A DNA stretch of 64,000 nt from Leeuwenhoekiella sp. MAR_2009_132 (GTDB lineage: Bacteria > Bacteroidota > Bacteroidia > Flavobacteriales > Flavobacteriaceae): contig NZ_JHZY01000002.1 in NCBI RefSeq assembly GCF_000687915.1, forward strand, positions 1,841,001-1,905,000, given 5' to 3'. A program made the position numbers and the translations under genes. Below the pieces are notes generated by a model. The model saw only the letters and a program-made list of their open reading frames with translations. It had not been told where the DNA came from and ran no database searches. Shown here piece after piece: positions 44,815 through 55,146 of the stretch (the first letter of the stretch is position 1; each line of letters begins with the position of its first letter).

Positions 44815-46236
44815 TTAGTAACCCGGGTTTTGAGTCATCACACCATTACTTAGGTTAATTTCTCGTTGTGGTATAGGCAATAACAAATCTGTTGCATTAA
44901 AGCTGTATCCATTTACATCTGAAAAAGCAGATAGCACTTCTTGTGCTACGCCAAAACGTACCAGATCAAAAAAGCGCTGATTCTCAAATGCTAATTCTAC
45001 TCTTCGCTCTGCCAGCAAATCTTCTTTTGTAATTGTAGTTATAGGAGTTGTAAGTCCTGCTCTGTCTCTTACCTTTTGAAATGAATTTAACGCAGCTGTT
45101 GCTGAAGTTTGTTGACCTCCTGCCAAGATTGCTTCTACGTGCATAAGCAATACATCTGCGTAACGAATAACAATCCAGTCATTACCGGCAAGTTCAGGAT
45201 TACTTGCGGTAGCCGCAATGCCTAAATTTGCATCGCCGTTAGGGATATATTTTGCTACCTGATATTGTGTAGGCTGTGCAGCATCTTGTCTATAGGAGTA
45301 GAGCGTTCTGTTGCCTCCTAAATTGTCTAAAACTTCGCGAGCATCTGAAGTTACATAGTTGACCCCGCTGGTGCGTCCTACAGAATTTAACCATTCTGCA
45401 GAAATATTTTGACTGTCTGATGTAAGATCTGATGTATAACCTACAGCAAATATGACTTCATTATTATCTTCAGTATAAAAAACATCTTTAAAATTAGGCT
45501 CAAGACTAAAACTACCAGACATAACGCTCTCGAGTAAGGTTTGCGCTTCTGAGTAGTTAGAACCTTGTGTTAAGTAAACTTTTGCAAGTAAAGCCTGAGC
45601 CGCAGCTTTTGATGCTCTGTTTCTATAGGTATTATCTAAACCTGCAACAGCAGTCTGTAAATCTGTAACAATTAAATCATAAATACTGCTGGTTGCTACA
45701 CGTGTAAAAGCGATCTCACGCTCTAATGGTCCTGTAAGTCTATCTATTAGCGGAATATCGCCATACAAACGTACCAGGTTAAAATAAGCATACGCTCTTA
45801 CAAACTTTGCTTCAGCTTCAAAAGCAGGAGCTTTATCTGCTGATGCCGCTTCAAGACTAGATAACACCAGATTTGCTCTATAAATAATCTCGTAAAAGCT
45901 ATTGTAATAATTACTTACAATACCGTTACTGGGAGTTACCGTATAACTCTCAAACTGTGCTGCCTCACCTTCACTCGATTTAGTGCGGGTATTATCGCTG
46001 CGCATTTCAGTTAAGTAATATTCTCTTTGAATACTAAAGTTTTCATCAAGATCATTTGAATTGACACCTTGTATCGCATCATACATACCAATAACACCGG
46101 TTAGTATCTCATCGTCATTTTTAAAATAACCCTCTGAAGATACCGCAGATTCAGGTAAAGGCTCCAGAAAATCTTCTCCGCAGGAAACCATGATCCCGGT
46201 AAGAAGCAGTACAATAATTGGAAATACTTTTTTCAT
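44815..46236 (-). CDS. SusD-like alginate-oligosaccharide-binding lipoprotein
   Basis: I place the start at the ATG at 46234-46236. This gives 473 residues, a proper signal peptide and the lipobox GIMVSC (cysteine 19). The open frame reaches 46332, but that would overlap susC by 68 bases. SusD/RagB features are FEAEAKFVRAYAYFNLVRLYGDIPL near residues 125-150 and the C-terminal ELAFENQRFFDLVRFG. It captures alginate oligosaccharides at the cell surface and closes over the SusC channel. It starts 28 bases after the susC stop, in the same transcript as the PKD and PL7 genes. Confidence 0.92.
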   Translation of the reverse strand: MKKVFPIIVLLLTGIMVSCGEDFLEPLPESAVSSEGYFKNDDEILTGVIGMYDAIQGVNSNDLDENFSIQREYYLTEMRSDNTRTKSSEGEAAQFESYTVTPSNGIVSNYYNSFYEIIYRANLVLSSLEAASADKAPAFEAEAKFVRAYAYFNLVRLYGDIPLIDRLTGPLEREIAFTRVATSSIYDLIVTDLQTAVAGLDNTYRNRASKAAAQALLAKVYLTQGSNYSEAQTLLESVMSGSFSLEPNFKDVFYTEDNNEVIFAVGYTSDLTSDSQNISAEWLNSVGRTSGVNYVTSDAREVLDNLGGNRTLYSYRQDAAQPTQYQVAKYIPNGDANLGIAATASNPELAGNDWIVIRYADVLLMHVEAILAGGQQTSATAALNSFQKVRDRAGLTTPITTITKEDLLAERRVELAFENQRFFDLVRFGVAQEVLSAFSDVNGYSFNATDLLLPIPQREINLSNGVMTQNPGY

Positions 46237-46264
46237 AATTATGTTCGTTTTGCTTTTCATATTC

Positions 46265-49200
46265 TTAAAAATCAGCATTAATACCAAAAGATATAGTTCT
46301 GAATATAGGTGAACCACCACGCTGATAACCATAGGTTGTAGGTGATGTATCGTCTATTGATTCTGGATTAAAACCGGTATAATTATCTGCTGTCAAATAC
46401 ATAAGATTTTGTCCTGCAGCATACACTCTAAATCCTGTTAATCCTACTTTTGAAGTTAGTGTCTTGGGGAAGTTGTACCCAAGATTCACATTACGCAAAG
46501 CGATATAAGATGCATCCTGAACAATAGAATTAGTAAAGATTTTTTCTTTAATAAAGCCCTGATTAGGCGTAGTTTGTACATTAAAATCCTGACCGCTGTT
46601 AAAGTGGTTAAAAATGTATTGATCTCCCATATTACGCACTTCTGCACCGTGGCTTCCTTGAAATAAGAAACTTATATCTACATTTCCTATTTTAAAATCA
46701 TTAGAAATACTCCATACTAAATCTGGATACGGGCTACCTAATATCGTTTTATCATCATCATCAATTAAACCATCACCATTTAAATCTTTTACATACACGT
46801 CCTGCGCCTGCCCACCTATTGGAAAATATGGTTGTTGTAAGTTTTCTAAAGCAATCTCTTCATCTACCACCCAACCATAAAATGAAGATATAGGTTGACC
46901 TTCCAGGTTTATCCATTCTGAAGCCCGTTTGTCATCTGTTATCTGAATTTGACCATTAGAATCTGCAAAGTCAGTTAATTCATTATCATTCATTGAGGCT
47001 AAAATTGTAGTGCTCCACTGAAATTTTGGTGTTGAAATGTTGCGAGTACGCAGCTCAATCTCGATACCACTGTTTACAACCTCTCCTATATTTACAAGTG
47101 CATTTCTAAAACCTGTTGTTGAACTTACAGGATTAAATAATAGCAATTGATCACTAGTACGCTTGTAATAATCTACAGATCCAGTAATGCGATTGTTTAA
47201 AAAGCCAAAATCAACACCAGGATTGTATTCTCTAGAACGCTCCCATTGTAAATCTGGGTTAGCAATGTTAAGCGCAATATATGCTGCTTGCAAACTACCA
47301 TCTATAGTTGCCGAAGAAGGTCCTAATAAAGGTAATGATGGGTATAAATCTATAATATCACTCCCAGTATCTAAATCTTTGTTTCCGGTAAAACCATAAC
47401 TAAATCTAAACTTAAGGGTACTCAGTGTATTACTTTCTTTTAAGAAATCTTCCTGCGCAATATCCCAACCTACAGACACTGCAGGGAAATCACCGTATTT
47501 ATTATCTGAACCAAAAACTGAACTACCATCTCTACGGAAACTTAATGAAGCTAAATACTTGTTAGCATATGCATAATTTACTCTGGCAAAATAAGACTGA
47601 AAACGCTCAGCAAATTTATAGGAGTCAATATCTGTTAACACAGTTGCCGCTGTTAAGGTGCGTATTAAATCTGAAGTGTAACCCGTACCTAATGAACTTT
47701 CTCCTGAATAATCCCATTTTTCAAAAGCGATACCTGCAAGCACATCAAACTCGTGCTCTCCAATCTCTTTATTGTATGTTAAATAACTTTCTGAAGCGAT
47801 GTGAATTTGCGTTTCATTAGATACTTCATAACTCGCATCTGCAGCACCGTTTCTACTGGATAAAACACCTTGCCATCTGTCACGTTTTGTACTTTGATAA
47901 TCTCCAGAAAGTGTACTTCTCAATTTTAGATTGTCATAAATCTCATACTCTCCGTAAAAGTTTCCGTTAAGTTTAAATTTATAATCATTTCGGTCACGCT
48001 CGATAACTTTTGCTGCCGGGTTTGTATTTGAAGTATCACTAATGTCAATCAATGTTCCGTTACCAAATAAATCGTAATTATCAAAATGTCTTTGCACAGC
48101 ATAATCACCTATCTGAACATCAGGATAAACTGAACGATCTACGTATTGTATAGTATTTGCATCATGATATACAGGTAACCAGGCCGGCTGGCGTAATATA
48201 TCGTGAGTAGACCCATCAAACCTACGTGTATTTGTATATGAAGGTGCCAGGTTACCTCCTATTTTAAATTTATTGCTAACTTTAGAATCTAACTTTAGAC
48301 GTAAGTTATAACGCTTATAATCGTCTGTTAATAGCACACCCTCATCGTGTAAATATCCTAATGAGATGCTAAACTTTGTATTCTCGTTACCTCCACGGGC
48401 GCTAAGTGAATGGTTTTCGATCATACCACCATCAAATATGATGTCTTGCCAGTCTCTGTCTATACCTATTTGCTGTATGTACTGCGTTCTGTTAGACAAG
48501 CTTCCTGTAGCAGCTAATTCTGCCGCAGCAGTCTTTGCTACAGAAAAGTAATAGGCATCACTCTGTCTCGCTTCTTTAAACCCGGTATATCCCTGGTAAC
48601 TGAATACAGTTTTACCTTCTTTACCTTGTTTTGTAGTAATTAGAATTACACCATTACCTCCACGAGAACCATATATAGCAGCAGATGCAGCATCCTTTAA
48701 TACATCAAAAGATTCTACCTCGCTCATATCTAAACTCCCTAAAAAGTCATTATCTACAACTAGACCATCTACAACAATCAACGGGTCTGAACTCCCGGTA
48801 AGTGATCCTGTACCTCTAATACGTATTGTAGGCGCAGAACCAGCTTCTCCATTAGTCGCCTGTACGTTAACACCAGATATTTGACCTACTAATGCATCAT
48901 CTACACGTGAAACCGGCAATTGATCCAGATCTTCATTTACCACACTCGACACCGCACCGGTTAAGTGACTCTTTTTACGTGTACCATAACCTACCACAAC
49001 GACCTCGTCTAGGTTTTGAGCATCATCAGATAATGACACATTTAATTCTTCTTTTCCCGCAACCGATAACGTTTGCGTAACAAAGCCAACATAAGAAAAT
49101 ATAAGTTTTGAATCACTAGAAACCGTAATTTCATAATTACCATCAAAATCTGTCACTACGCCAGAGGTAGTTCCTAACACCAAAACATTTACTCCCGGTA

Positions 49201-49318
49201 TGGGACTATTGTCTGATGCAGCTGTTACTGTACCGCGTATTGTATAATTCTCCTGTGCAATTAATAGAAACTGACAGAGAAACATAATAAACACAGTCGT
49301 TATAGTTTTAACATTCAT
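46265..49318 (-). CDS. SusC-like TonB-dependent transporter for alginate oligosaccharides
   Basis: This 1017-residue protein has a signal peptide ending near LLIAQ at 22. A CarboxypepD_reg-like domain follows at about 25-105, then the plug with the SusC signature SFDVLKDAASAAIYGSRGGNGVILITTK at about 205-235. The rest is an outer-membrane barrel to the terminal GINADF. It imports oligoalginate made by the surface lyases into the periplasm. Its promoter carries three tandem operator palindromes (49385-49422) overlapping a TATATTTG box, so expression should be tightly controlled by the GntR-type regulator encoded 6 kb downstream. Confidence 0.94.
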   Translation of the reverse strand: MNVKTITTVFIMFLCQFLLIAQENYTIRGTVTAASDNSPIPGVNVLVLGTTSGVVTDFDGNYEITVSSDSKLIFSYVGFVTQTLSVAGKEELNVSLSDDAQNLDEVVVVGYGTRKKSHLTGAVSSVVNEDLDQLPVSRVDDALVGQISGVNVQATNGEAGSAPTIRIRGTGSLTGSSDPLIVVDGLVVDNDFLGSLDMSEVESFDVLKDAASAAIYGSRGGNGVILITTKQGKEGKTVFSYQGYTGFKEARQSDAYYFSVAKTAAAELAATGSLSNRTQYIQQIGIDRDWQDIIFDGGMIENHSLSARGGNENTKFSISLGYLHDEGVLLTDDYKRYNLRLKLDSKVSNKFKIGGNLAPSYTNTRRFDGSTHDILRQPAWLPVYHDANTIQYVDRSVYPDVQIGDYAVQRHFDNYDLFGNGTLIDISDTSNTNPAAKVIERDRNDYKFKLNGNFYGEYEIYDNLKLRSTLSGDYQSTKRDRWQGVLSSRNGAADASYEVSNETQIHIASESYLTYNKEIGEHEFDVLAGIAFEKWDYSGESSLGTGYTSDLIRTLTAATVLTDIDSYKFAERFQSYFARVNYAYANKYLASLSFRRDGSSVFGSDNKYGDFPAVSVGWDIAQEDFLKESNTLSTLKFRFSYGFTGNKDLDTGSDIIDLYPSLPLLGPSSATIDGSLQAAYIALNIANPDLQWERSREYNPGVDFGFLNNRITGSVDYYKRTSDQLLLFNPVSSTTGFRNALVNIGEVVNSGIEIELRTRNISTPKFQWSTTILASMNDNELTDFADSNGQIQITDDKRASEWINLEGQPISSFYGWVVDEEIALENLQQPYFPIGGQAQDVYVKDLNGDGLIDDDDKTILGSPYPDLVWSISNDFKIGNVDISFLFQGSHGAEVRNMGDQYIFNHFNSGQDFNVQTTPNQGFIKEKIFTNSIVQDASYIALRNVNLGYNFPKTLTSKVGLTGFRVYAAGQNLMYLTADNYTGFNPESIDDTSPTTYGYQRGGSPIFRTISFGINADF

Positions 49319-49384
49319 ACGAAAAAAGGTTTATTCTTTTAATTTATTACTACTTGAAAGTATGATGTAAATCTCACACTTATA

Positions 49385-49427
49385 TTGGTATTCCAAACTG
49401 GTTTACCAATTTGGTTTTCCAAATATA
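49385..49427 (-). promoter_or_regulatory. Triple operator array overlapping the alginate susC promoter
   Basis: Three 12-bp palindromes lie at exactly 13-bp spacing: TTGGTATTCCAA (49385-49396), CTGGTTTACCAA (49398-49409) and TTGGTTTTCCAA (49411-49422). On the minus strand TATATTTG (49427-49420) is the -7 box and overlaps the outermost palindrome by three bases. The start site near 49413 would lie inside the array and leave a leader of about 95 bases. The -33 position reads TTTT. Confidence 0.85.
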
Positions 49428-49512
49428 TACAATATAAAACCATAAAAAAAAATTAATAATGTTAAAATAGTTGTTGATTATTAATTTATTATACTGTGAA
49501 TTATTGATTCAT

Positions 49513-49549
49513 AATAAAAGTGGCTGTCTTTTAATAAGACAGCCACTTT
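49513..49549 (-). terminator. Intrinsic terminator after kdgF
   Basis: A perfect 14-bp stem, AAAGTGGCTGTCTT / AAGACAGCCACTTT, has a 5-base loop and is followed on the minus strand by TTTTATTATG. It separates the PL6-PL17-kdgF transcript from the susC promoter. Confidence 0.85.
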
Positions 49550-49607
49550 GAGCCAATTCTTTTTAGAGTCCAGATCTATAATTAATTTTGATATTTATAC
49601 TGAAATA

Positions 49608-49952
49608 TTACATAAAATCCTCACGTATGGGACTAAATACATCTATAAGCATACCATCTTCTGTACATAAAGCGCCGTGCAATACATGTGGTGGAATATA
49701 AAATGAATCTCCGCTTTTCAAAGTCTTTGTCTCCCCTCCTATCGTAACATCAAAACTCCCCTTCACGACATAAGTAACTTGTGCGTGATGATGCTCGTGC
49801 ATAGGACCAATACTTCCTTTTTTAAAATCTACCTGTACCATCATTATTGTGTCGTCGTATCCTTTAATTTTGCGTTTTACTCCATCGCCCACAGTTTCCC
49901 AGGCGATCTCATCTCCTAATAAAAATTCTTTACTTGCTCCAAATGTTTTCAT
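49608..49952 (-). CDS. kdgF: KdgF-like cupin, uronate-linearising enzyme
   Basis: From the ATG at 49950-49952 the protein has 114 residues. The frame is open to 49991, but that start would overlap the PL17 gene by 29 bases. A single cupin domain shows the metal-binding motif MHEHHHAQVTYVVKGSF and the second histidine in IPPHVLHGA, with IGGE between the strands. KdgF converts the cyclic unsaturated monouronate released by lyases to linear DEH. It follows the PL17 exolyase gene by 10 bases, the expected pairing. It is cytoplasmic, having no signal peptide. Confidence 0.9.
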   Translation of the reverse strand: MKTFGASKEFLLGDEIAWETVGDGVKRKIKGYDDTIMMVQVDFKKGSIGPMHEHHHAQVTYVVKGSFDVTIGGETKTLKSGDSFYIPPHVLHGALCTEDGMLIDVFSPIREDFM

Positions 49953-49962
49953 TGTATTCTTT

Positions 49963-52230
49963 TTATCGATTTGTAAAATAATACGGTCCATCCCAAGTAT
50001 ATGTGGTTCCGTTAAGTGTTAATTTGTGTTTTTCTTGAGTGCTAGACTTTAGATTTGCAATGATTAATATATACGATGAATCGTTAATCAAATCTACTTT
50101 TACAGCTGTATATGCTTCAGTATCTACTACTATATCAATATTTTTTACGGCAGATTCTGTATTTTCAGCTCTTTCATTTACCGTATTGTAAGTACCGTGT
50201 GATTCTAATATATTAACGAAGAGCGTGTTTTTGACTTTAGCTTTTCGAAACAAAATACCCGCTTCTCTTCTAAGATTAAATTCTGGATCGTTAGCACCCT
50301 GTCTTACAAATAATATGCTATCTCCTACAGTAGTTTTACTACTCAAAGTATAAAATAAATCTTTGTTAAGCCACGTAATCTGTGTGAACTCTGTATCTGC
50401 TTTTGCCGTGGCTTCTTTCCAAAGATGCTGATATCCATTTGAAAGACCTAGAGGTTCAAGGTTGTTCTCTGCACTGGGTTTTATTGAAATGTCTATAAGC
50501 TGACCCTTATAGTAAAAAGGTAAATCATATTGATTTTCTACATCAGCCTGTACTTTTAATATATCGAGAAGTAGTGGCTTTGAGTTATTTTTCTGTGGAA
50601 GCATTGCCAGTGTACGCTGCATTGCAGTTCCCGGGTATGCGTTATTTTCTTTAGCGCTTACAATTTGTAGATTGTCATTATTTATGTCTTGAAAATAAAG
50701 CTCAGAATGGTACTCACTACCGGTTTTGAAGTCACCGTTATAGTGAGAGACTTCATTTTGAACAAGCGTATTATGGGCGATAGTCTGTTTTGCCCAGGTG
50801 GTGTTCTCTTTTAAGTAACCACCGCCATTCTTTGCGTTTATATTTACAAAACGCGCTAATCCATAATCGGGTAAAACCTCATACCCATTCTCATAAACAG
50901 AATAGGAGAGTTTATCGTAATGCCCATGACTGTTACCTTGCGCGCTGTATTTAAATACCAGTTCTAGATCACTTCCTGGCTTAGAACGCAAAATAGTAAG
51001 GCCTCCCTGTTTTCCGTCAGGACCATCTGTTAAACTGAGTGATTTTTTCTTGAAAGGCTCAATCTCCTGTTCTTTTAAAGCAAAAGCAACTGCGAGTCCT
51101 GCGTCATCTAAGGTTACTTCGTTTTGTGTTTTTGCAAGGGCAAGTAGTTGCCTATCCTGATGCCCATAATGATATGCGATATCAACACTATTTATTAATG
51201 CTGAGTTGTAATAAGACATCCCTTTCTGGGCATCGTTTAGCGGAAAAAAATCACCGTTTGAGTCGGTTAAATTTAATAATGCATAAACCGCCTTAAGCTG
51301 CACATTATCTTTATACTGTAACACTTCTAGTTGCGGTAATGTATTTTCTAGAGCTGCTGAAAAGGCCAAAAAGGGATACATCGCATATCGCTGATAATAG
51401 GGACCTTCTGTATAATAACCATCTGGCGAAAAAGCTTCTTCAATATTTGCTAAAAACCCCGCATCCTGACCAGGCTTCTTTATTAGCCCACCATCATTAT
51501 CTACAGCATTTTCATCAATGCTGTCTTCGGGCAATCCATAAAGTGCATAATTAATTAATTCACTATCGCGCATTGCGAGTCCCATCATACCTACTGCGGC
51601 ATTTCCCCATGTACTGTGATTGTGTATGCGATTAAAAAATTGGGGATTTTCTACTGAAAGAAACATTGCAAAAGGTCTAAATAATTGACGCTCCAATTTC
51701 TTTCGATCTTTTGGAGATAACCAGTCGTAAATTGCATCATACGCCTGGCTCATATTTACAAGCCAATTTGCATCGTTAAGACATTGCCAAAATAATTTAC
51801 CTCTTGAGTACGATCGTGTTTCAGGATGTAAGGGTAATGTGGGATATATGCGTGCATATTCCATAAAAACCGCTTTGATATAATTAGCATACTTTTCATC
51901 ACCATAAATCTGAAATAAAACACCCGCTTTCTGCAACACTACATAATTCTCTTTGTGTTGCATATGCGTATAACCGCCGGCCATATCTTTAGGAACAGGA
52001 ACTTCTATTTTCTGGCTTAGTATAGAATCTATTTCTCTTTTTGTTTGTTCTAGCGTATTATCAAAAAGCGGTAAGCTCCCCAAATTAGCTTTTATTGCAG
52101 ACAGACCTTCTTTTGAAATTAGCAACCCGTGATGCTCTTTATCTTTAAAGGTATAAGATTGTTTATTCTGCTGACTAAAAGCGGTGCAAAAAAAACACAA
52201 TAGCAAAACGTGTAAAAATATTTTATTCAT
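49963..52230 (-). CDS. Oligoalginate lyase, polysaccharide lyase family 17
   Basis: This 755-residue protein has a signal peptide (MNKIFLHVLLLCFFCTAFSQ, cut near residue 19), so it is periplasmic or outer-membrane associated. An alpha/alpha toroid at about 30-390 is followed by a heparinase II/III-like beta sandwich. PL17 active-site elements are seen: RIHNHSTWG (Asn and His), GPYYQRYAMYPF (Tyr) and the metal-site region SAQGNSHGHYDKLS. PL17 enzymes are exolytic and release unsaturated monouronate from oligoalginate. The gene follows a decayed lyase-like gene and precedes kdgF. The region upstream holds no promoter, so it probably depends on the PL6 promoter. Confidence 0.93.
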   Translation of the reverse strand: MNKIFLHVLLLCFFCTAFSQQNKQSYTFKDKEHHGLLISKEGLSAIKANLGSLPLFDNTLEQTKREIDSILSQKIEVPVPKDMAGGYTHMQHKENYVVLQKAGVLFQIYGDEKYANYIKAVFMEYARIYPTLPLHPETRSYSRGKLFWQCLNDANWLVNMSQAYDAIYDWLSPKDRKKLERQLFRPFAMFLSVENPQFFNRIHNHSTWGNAAVGMMGLAMRDSELINYALYGLPEDSIDENAVDNDGGLIKKPGQDAGFLANIEEAFSPDGYYTEGPYYQRYAMYPFLAFSAALENTLPQLEVLQYKDNVQLKAVYALLNLTDSNGDFFPLNDAQKGMSYYNSALINSVDIAYHYGHQDRQLLALAKTQNEVTLDDAGLAVAFALKEQEIEPFKKKSLSLTDGPDGKQGGLTILRSKPGSDLELVFKYSAQGNSHGHYDKLSYSVYENGYEVLPDYGLARFVNINAKNGGGYLKENTTWAKQTIAHNTLVQNEVSHYNGDFKTGSEYHSELYFQDINNDNLQIVSAKENNAYPGTAMQRTLAMLPQKNNSKPLLLDILKVQADVENQYDLPFYYKGQLIDISIKPSAENNLEPLGLSNGYQHLWKEATAKADTEFTQITWLNKDLFYTLSSKTTVGDSILFVRQGANDPEFNLRREAGILFRKAKVKNTLFVNILESHGTYNTVNERAENTESAVKNIDIVVDTEAYTAVKVDLINDSSYILIIANLKSSTQEKHKLTLNGTTYTWDGPYYFTNR

Positions 52231-52234
52231 AATC

Positions 52235-52822
52235 TTAATATTGTTTTGTCAAATCAATGCTATAGGATGCTCCCATATCTAGCGTTTTGATTTGAGAAGC
52301 TTTGGTATCAGCTAAACTTTTGTGTATTTGCAACCCGTTTAACAAACGGTACCCAGTTTAAATTCTTTATAAGTGCCATTACCACTCTCTAGAGTTTTAA
52401 ATTCATTGTTAAACCATTTTATGCTGACGTCCTAAATGTCTTAAAGCATAAACATCTACTGCTTCTCCATTTTTATAATTAAAGGGTAATTTCCTCTTAG
52501 TCCTACTTTCATATTTACTTTGATGATCGAGAGCTCTAGCGTGGTGAGCAGCTTCCACATCATATAGAGAAGTATAGTTTGCAAAACGTTTATCATTATT
52601 ATGCCAGTCGTAAAAAAAATCTTTAGAAAACTGCACTCTGTAAAAGGCAGCTAGCTCTGCTACAGATATATTTTTAGAAGTATCGTCAAGCGTATCTCTA
52701 ATAGTGGTCTTTAAAAATTGCAGAAGTTCTTCAATATCAAGAACCCGATTTTCAGGAATATGCTGGCCTAAAATTTCCTGCGGAAAAGAACCAATTATTA
52801 AAAAGAGAAGTATATAACGCAT
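52235..52822 (-). pseudogene. Remnant of a secreted lyase-like protein (probable heparinase II/III type) with internal deletion
   Basis: Positions 52822-52409 encode a 137-residue N-terminus with a signal peptide (ending EILGQ) and a helical region (DFFYDWHNNDKRFANYTSL, LPFNYKNGEAVDVYALRHLG). It stops right after QHKMV. One base out of frame, the sequence continues as WFNNEFKTLESGNGTYKEFK and, in a third frame, as LQIHKSLADTKASQIKTLD ending at 52235. This reads as the beginning and end of a longer protein joined by a large deletion, plus small frameshifts. From memory the N-terminus resembles secreted heparinase II/III-superfamily lyases. That is a recollection, not a search. It sits between PL6 and PL17. 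Confidence 0.65.
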
Positions 52823-52831
52823 AGCCCCTAT

Positions 52832-55141
52832 TTAATACATTAATTTTTGCTCCAGATTTTCTACAATCTTAAAATCTCCAGAATTTATAACGGTATTATC
52901 TACCGGTTTTTGTCCTTTCTCGCCCCATAGAATCGCTATAAATTCTACCGAATTGTTTTTAAATACATTCTTAGATATTGTTACGTGTACAATACCCCTA
53001 TTTTTAATAAGCAGCTTTGCCTCATCAGATTTACCCGATTGTTTAATCGTATTTTTTGTAAAAATTAAGTTCCCGCCAATGGTTGACTCGTCGTACCCTC
53101 CTCTATAATAATCAATCACAGATTCAGAAATATTTTCAAAATTTGAATCTTCAATTATCACAAATTCTGCATTATACTCACCCGTATCATCTTTTTCCTG
53201 AGCGATTTGAATACCATTCTCAAAATTTAAAAAACTTGAATTATGTATTTGAATCGTGTCTGCAAATGAAGATTTTGATGTTTTTAAAATAGATTTAAAG
53301 TTCTCTAGTTTAGAATTTTTGATAAGTACATTATATGCACTAGACATATTTGTATCTAATGTACGTATCGCGTCCTGCTTATAAGTACCTGTAATAGACA
53401 ATCCATCAAGTATTAGGTTACCGTTAGGATGCATTCTAAATGCCGGATTCTCCCCTGAGTTAAAATTAAGTCGCACCAGACTTCCCGCCTTTTTCGCCTT
53501 AAAAGTTAATTTCTTATCAATGTCGAGCGATTCGGTACACGTGTAATCTCCTTTTTCTAAAAGAAATAATGAACCAGACTCTGCATCTTTTATTGCTTGT
53601 ATAAGATCTTTAGCATTAGAAATTGAAATAGGTTTTAAATTTTTATTCCCCTTTACCGGTTTAAACCAATCTGCCCCATATTGTGAATAATCAACTAATG
53701 GCACATCTGTTTCAGCTGAATTTATAACGGCACCAGCTTGTTTAAGATTTTCTCTAGAATTACCAAATAAATCTGTTTGTATAATTTCAAAATCAAAACC
53801 CTTATACACATCATCAAACTTTTCTTTGGGTGTATAGAAATAATCGCCTTTTTTTTCAATCGTTATCGTAGCAAGATCAATTCCGGAAGTTTTTAATGTG
53901 TTTTTAATATTTTCATTGAAATAGTTATTCTCAAATTTAACTCCGTCGATAGAATCATATAATTTTAAAATAGGTATTTGCTCCTCACTATAAATCAAAT
54001 TATTAGCCAGTAGCATACGTTCTGCTCGTGCAGACCTAATCTCAGAAGCAGGCAAAACCTCTCGCTGATCTATGTTTGAGCCTACTCCAAAATTCCACGG
54101 AGTACCACAATACATCCAGGTATTGTAAGCCACAACTACATCGGTCACTTGATTATAACGATTGAGTGGAGATTTAGGAATACCATTCATTACTGCGAGT
54201 GGAGCTCTAAACTCTTCTCCTTTTAATTTATAGAAATAATTATTAGTAATCCAATGCCCTGTATTTATAACGCGAATCCCGCCAATGTTTTCTGAATTAT
54301 CGTTACCTATAAAAACATTAGCATCTATTGTAGCATAGTTTCCGTGGCGCAAAACTAACGAACCTTCAGATTCAAAAAATACATTGTTTGAGAATGTATT
54401 AAAGTTAGATTTACTTGAAATAATTTCTACCTCCCCATTACATCGATCAAAAAGATTATTAGAGACATTTGTATACGATGGGGTCATTGAAGTATAACTA
54501 TCTCCTATTTGTAAGGTCTCTCCGTGAGGGCCACCCTTTCTGGGGCGCGGTCCAAAATGATTATTTACAATCTGATGTCTGTTCTTTATGTGTTCGTTTC
54601 CTTTTAGAAAAACTCGTATAGTAGGACCTGTGTTTGATTTACCAGCGATATAACATTGCTTTAAAGTATTATTACGACCCCAGAATTCTACCCAATGATC
54701 ATCTGCGTCTCTATCTGGCTGGGTAAAATTTTCAATAACACAGTTAATTACTTTAGAGTTATTGGCAATCAAATCATCAGAAATTTTAAACTGAATAACT
54801 GAATTTTTAGGAGTATACCCATCCTTAAAGTATAACCCATCAACTATTAAATAATTACCTCCTAATTTTAAATACGAAGTTCCCGTTATAAAAACCTCTC
54901 CTGCTTTTTCAGCTTTTAAAACGATAGGCTTATCTACTGTACCCTCTCCTTTAAATTCTAATTGCAAATTTTCCCACCTACCATTTTTCATCACAATGAC
55001 AGAGCCAGGCTGAGAATTATCTATAGCTGCCTGAAGTTCTTTTATATTAGAAACTAATGTTTCTTTCTGGTAAGCAGCAGCGTACTCAGAATTAAAAACT
55101 AGTGCAAGTAACAATATTAAAAAATAAAATAGTTTGCTCAT
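52832..55141 (-). CDS. Alginate lyase, polysaccharide lyase family 6 (chondroitinase-B fold)
   Basis: I choose the ATG at 55139-55141 (769 residues). The upstream ATG at 55171 lies before the predicted transcription start and inside the operator. The signal peptide ends near AAAYQ. The N-terminal right-handed beta helix spans about 25-420 and carries the PL6 catalytic pair: the lysine in EVEIISSKSNFNTFSNN and the arginine in SLVLRHGN. A second, smaller parallel beta helix follows at about 510-760, giving a two-domain layout known from larger PL6 enzymes. It is the first gene of the PL6-pseudogene-PL17-kdgF transcript and probably starts endolytic or exolytic cutting at the cell surface or periplasm. 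Confidence 0.92.
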   Translation of the reverse strand: MSKLFYFLILLLALVFNSEYAAAYQKETLVSNIKELQAAIDNSQPGSVIVMKNGRWENLQLEFKGEGTVDKPIVLKAEKAGEVFITGTSYLKLGGNYLIVDGLYFKDGYTPKNSVIQFKISDDLIANNSKVINCVIENFTQPDRDADDHWVEFWGRNNTLKQCYIAGKSNTGPTIRVFLKGNEHIKNRHQIVNNHFGPRPRKGGPHGETLQIGDSYTSMTPSYTNVSNNLFDRCNGEVEIISSKSNFNTFSNNVFFESEGSLVLRHGNYATIDANVFIGNDNSENIGGIRVINTGHWITNNYFYKLKGEEFRAPLAVMNGIPKSPLNRYNQVTDVVVAYNTWMYCGTPWNFGVGSNIDQREVLPASEIRSARAERMLLANNLIYSEEQIPILKLYDSIDGVKFENNYFNENIKNTLKTSGIDLATITIEKKGDYFYTPKEKFDDVYKGFDFEIIQTDLFGNSRENLKQAGAVINSAETDVPLVDYSQYGADWFKPVKGNKNLKPISISNAKDLIQAIKDAESGSLFLLEKGDYTCTESLDIDKKLTFKAKKAGSLVRLNFNSGENPAFRMHPNGNLILDGLSITGTYKQDAIRTLDTNMSSAYNVLIKNSKLENFKSILKTSKSSFADTIQIHNSSFLNFENGIQIAQEKDDTGEYNAEFVIIEDSNFENISESVIDYYRGGYDESTIGGNLIFTKNTIKQSGKSDEAKLLIKNRGIVHVTISKNVFKNNSVEFIAILWGEKGQKPVDNTVINSGDFKIVENLEQKLMY

Positions 55142-55146
55142 ATTTA

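Noticed and set aside
46237..46332. Longer N-terminus for the alginate SusD-like protein, overlapping susC
   Set aside because: The extension would place about 30 residues ahead of a normal lipoprotein signal peptide. The start at 46236 removes the overlap.
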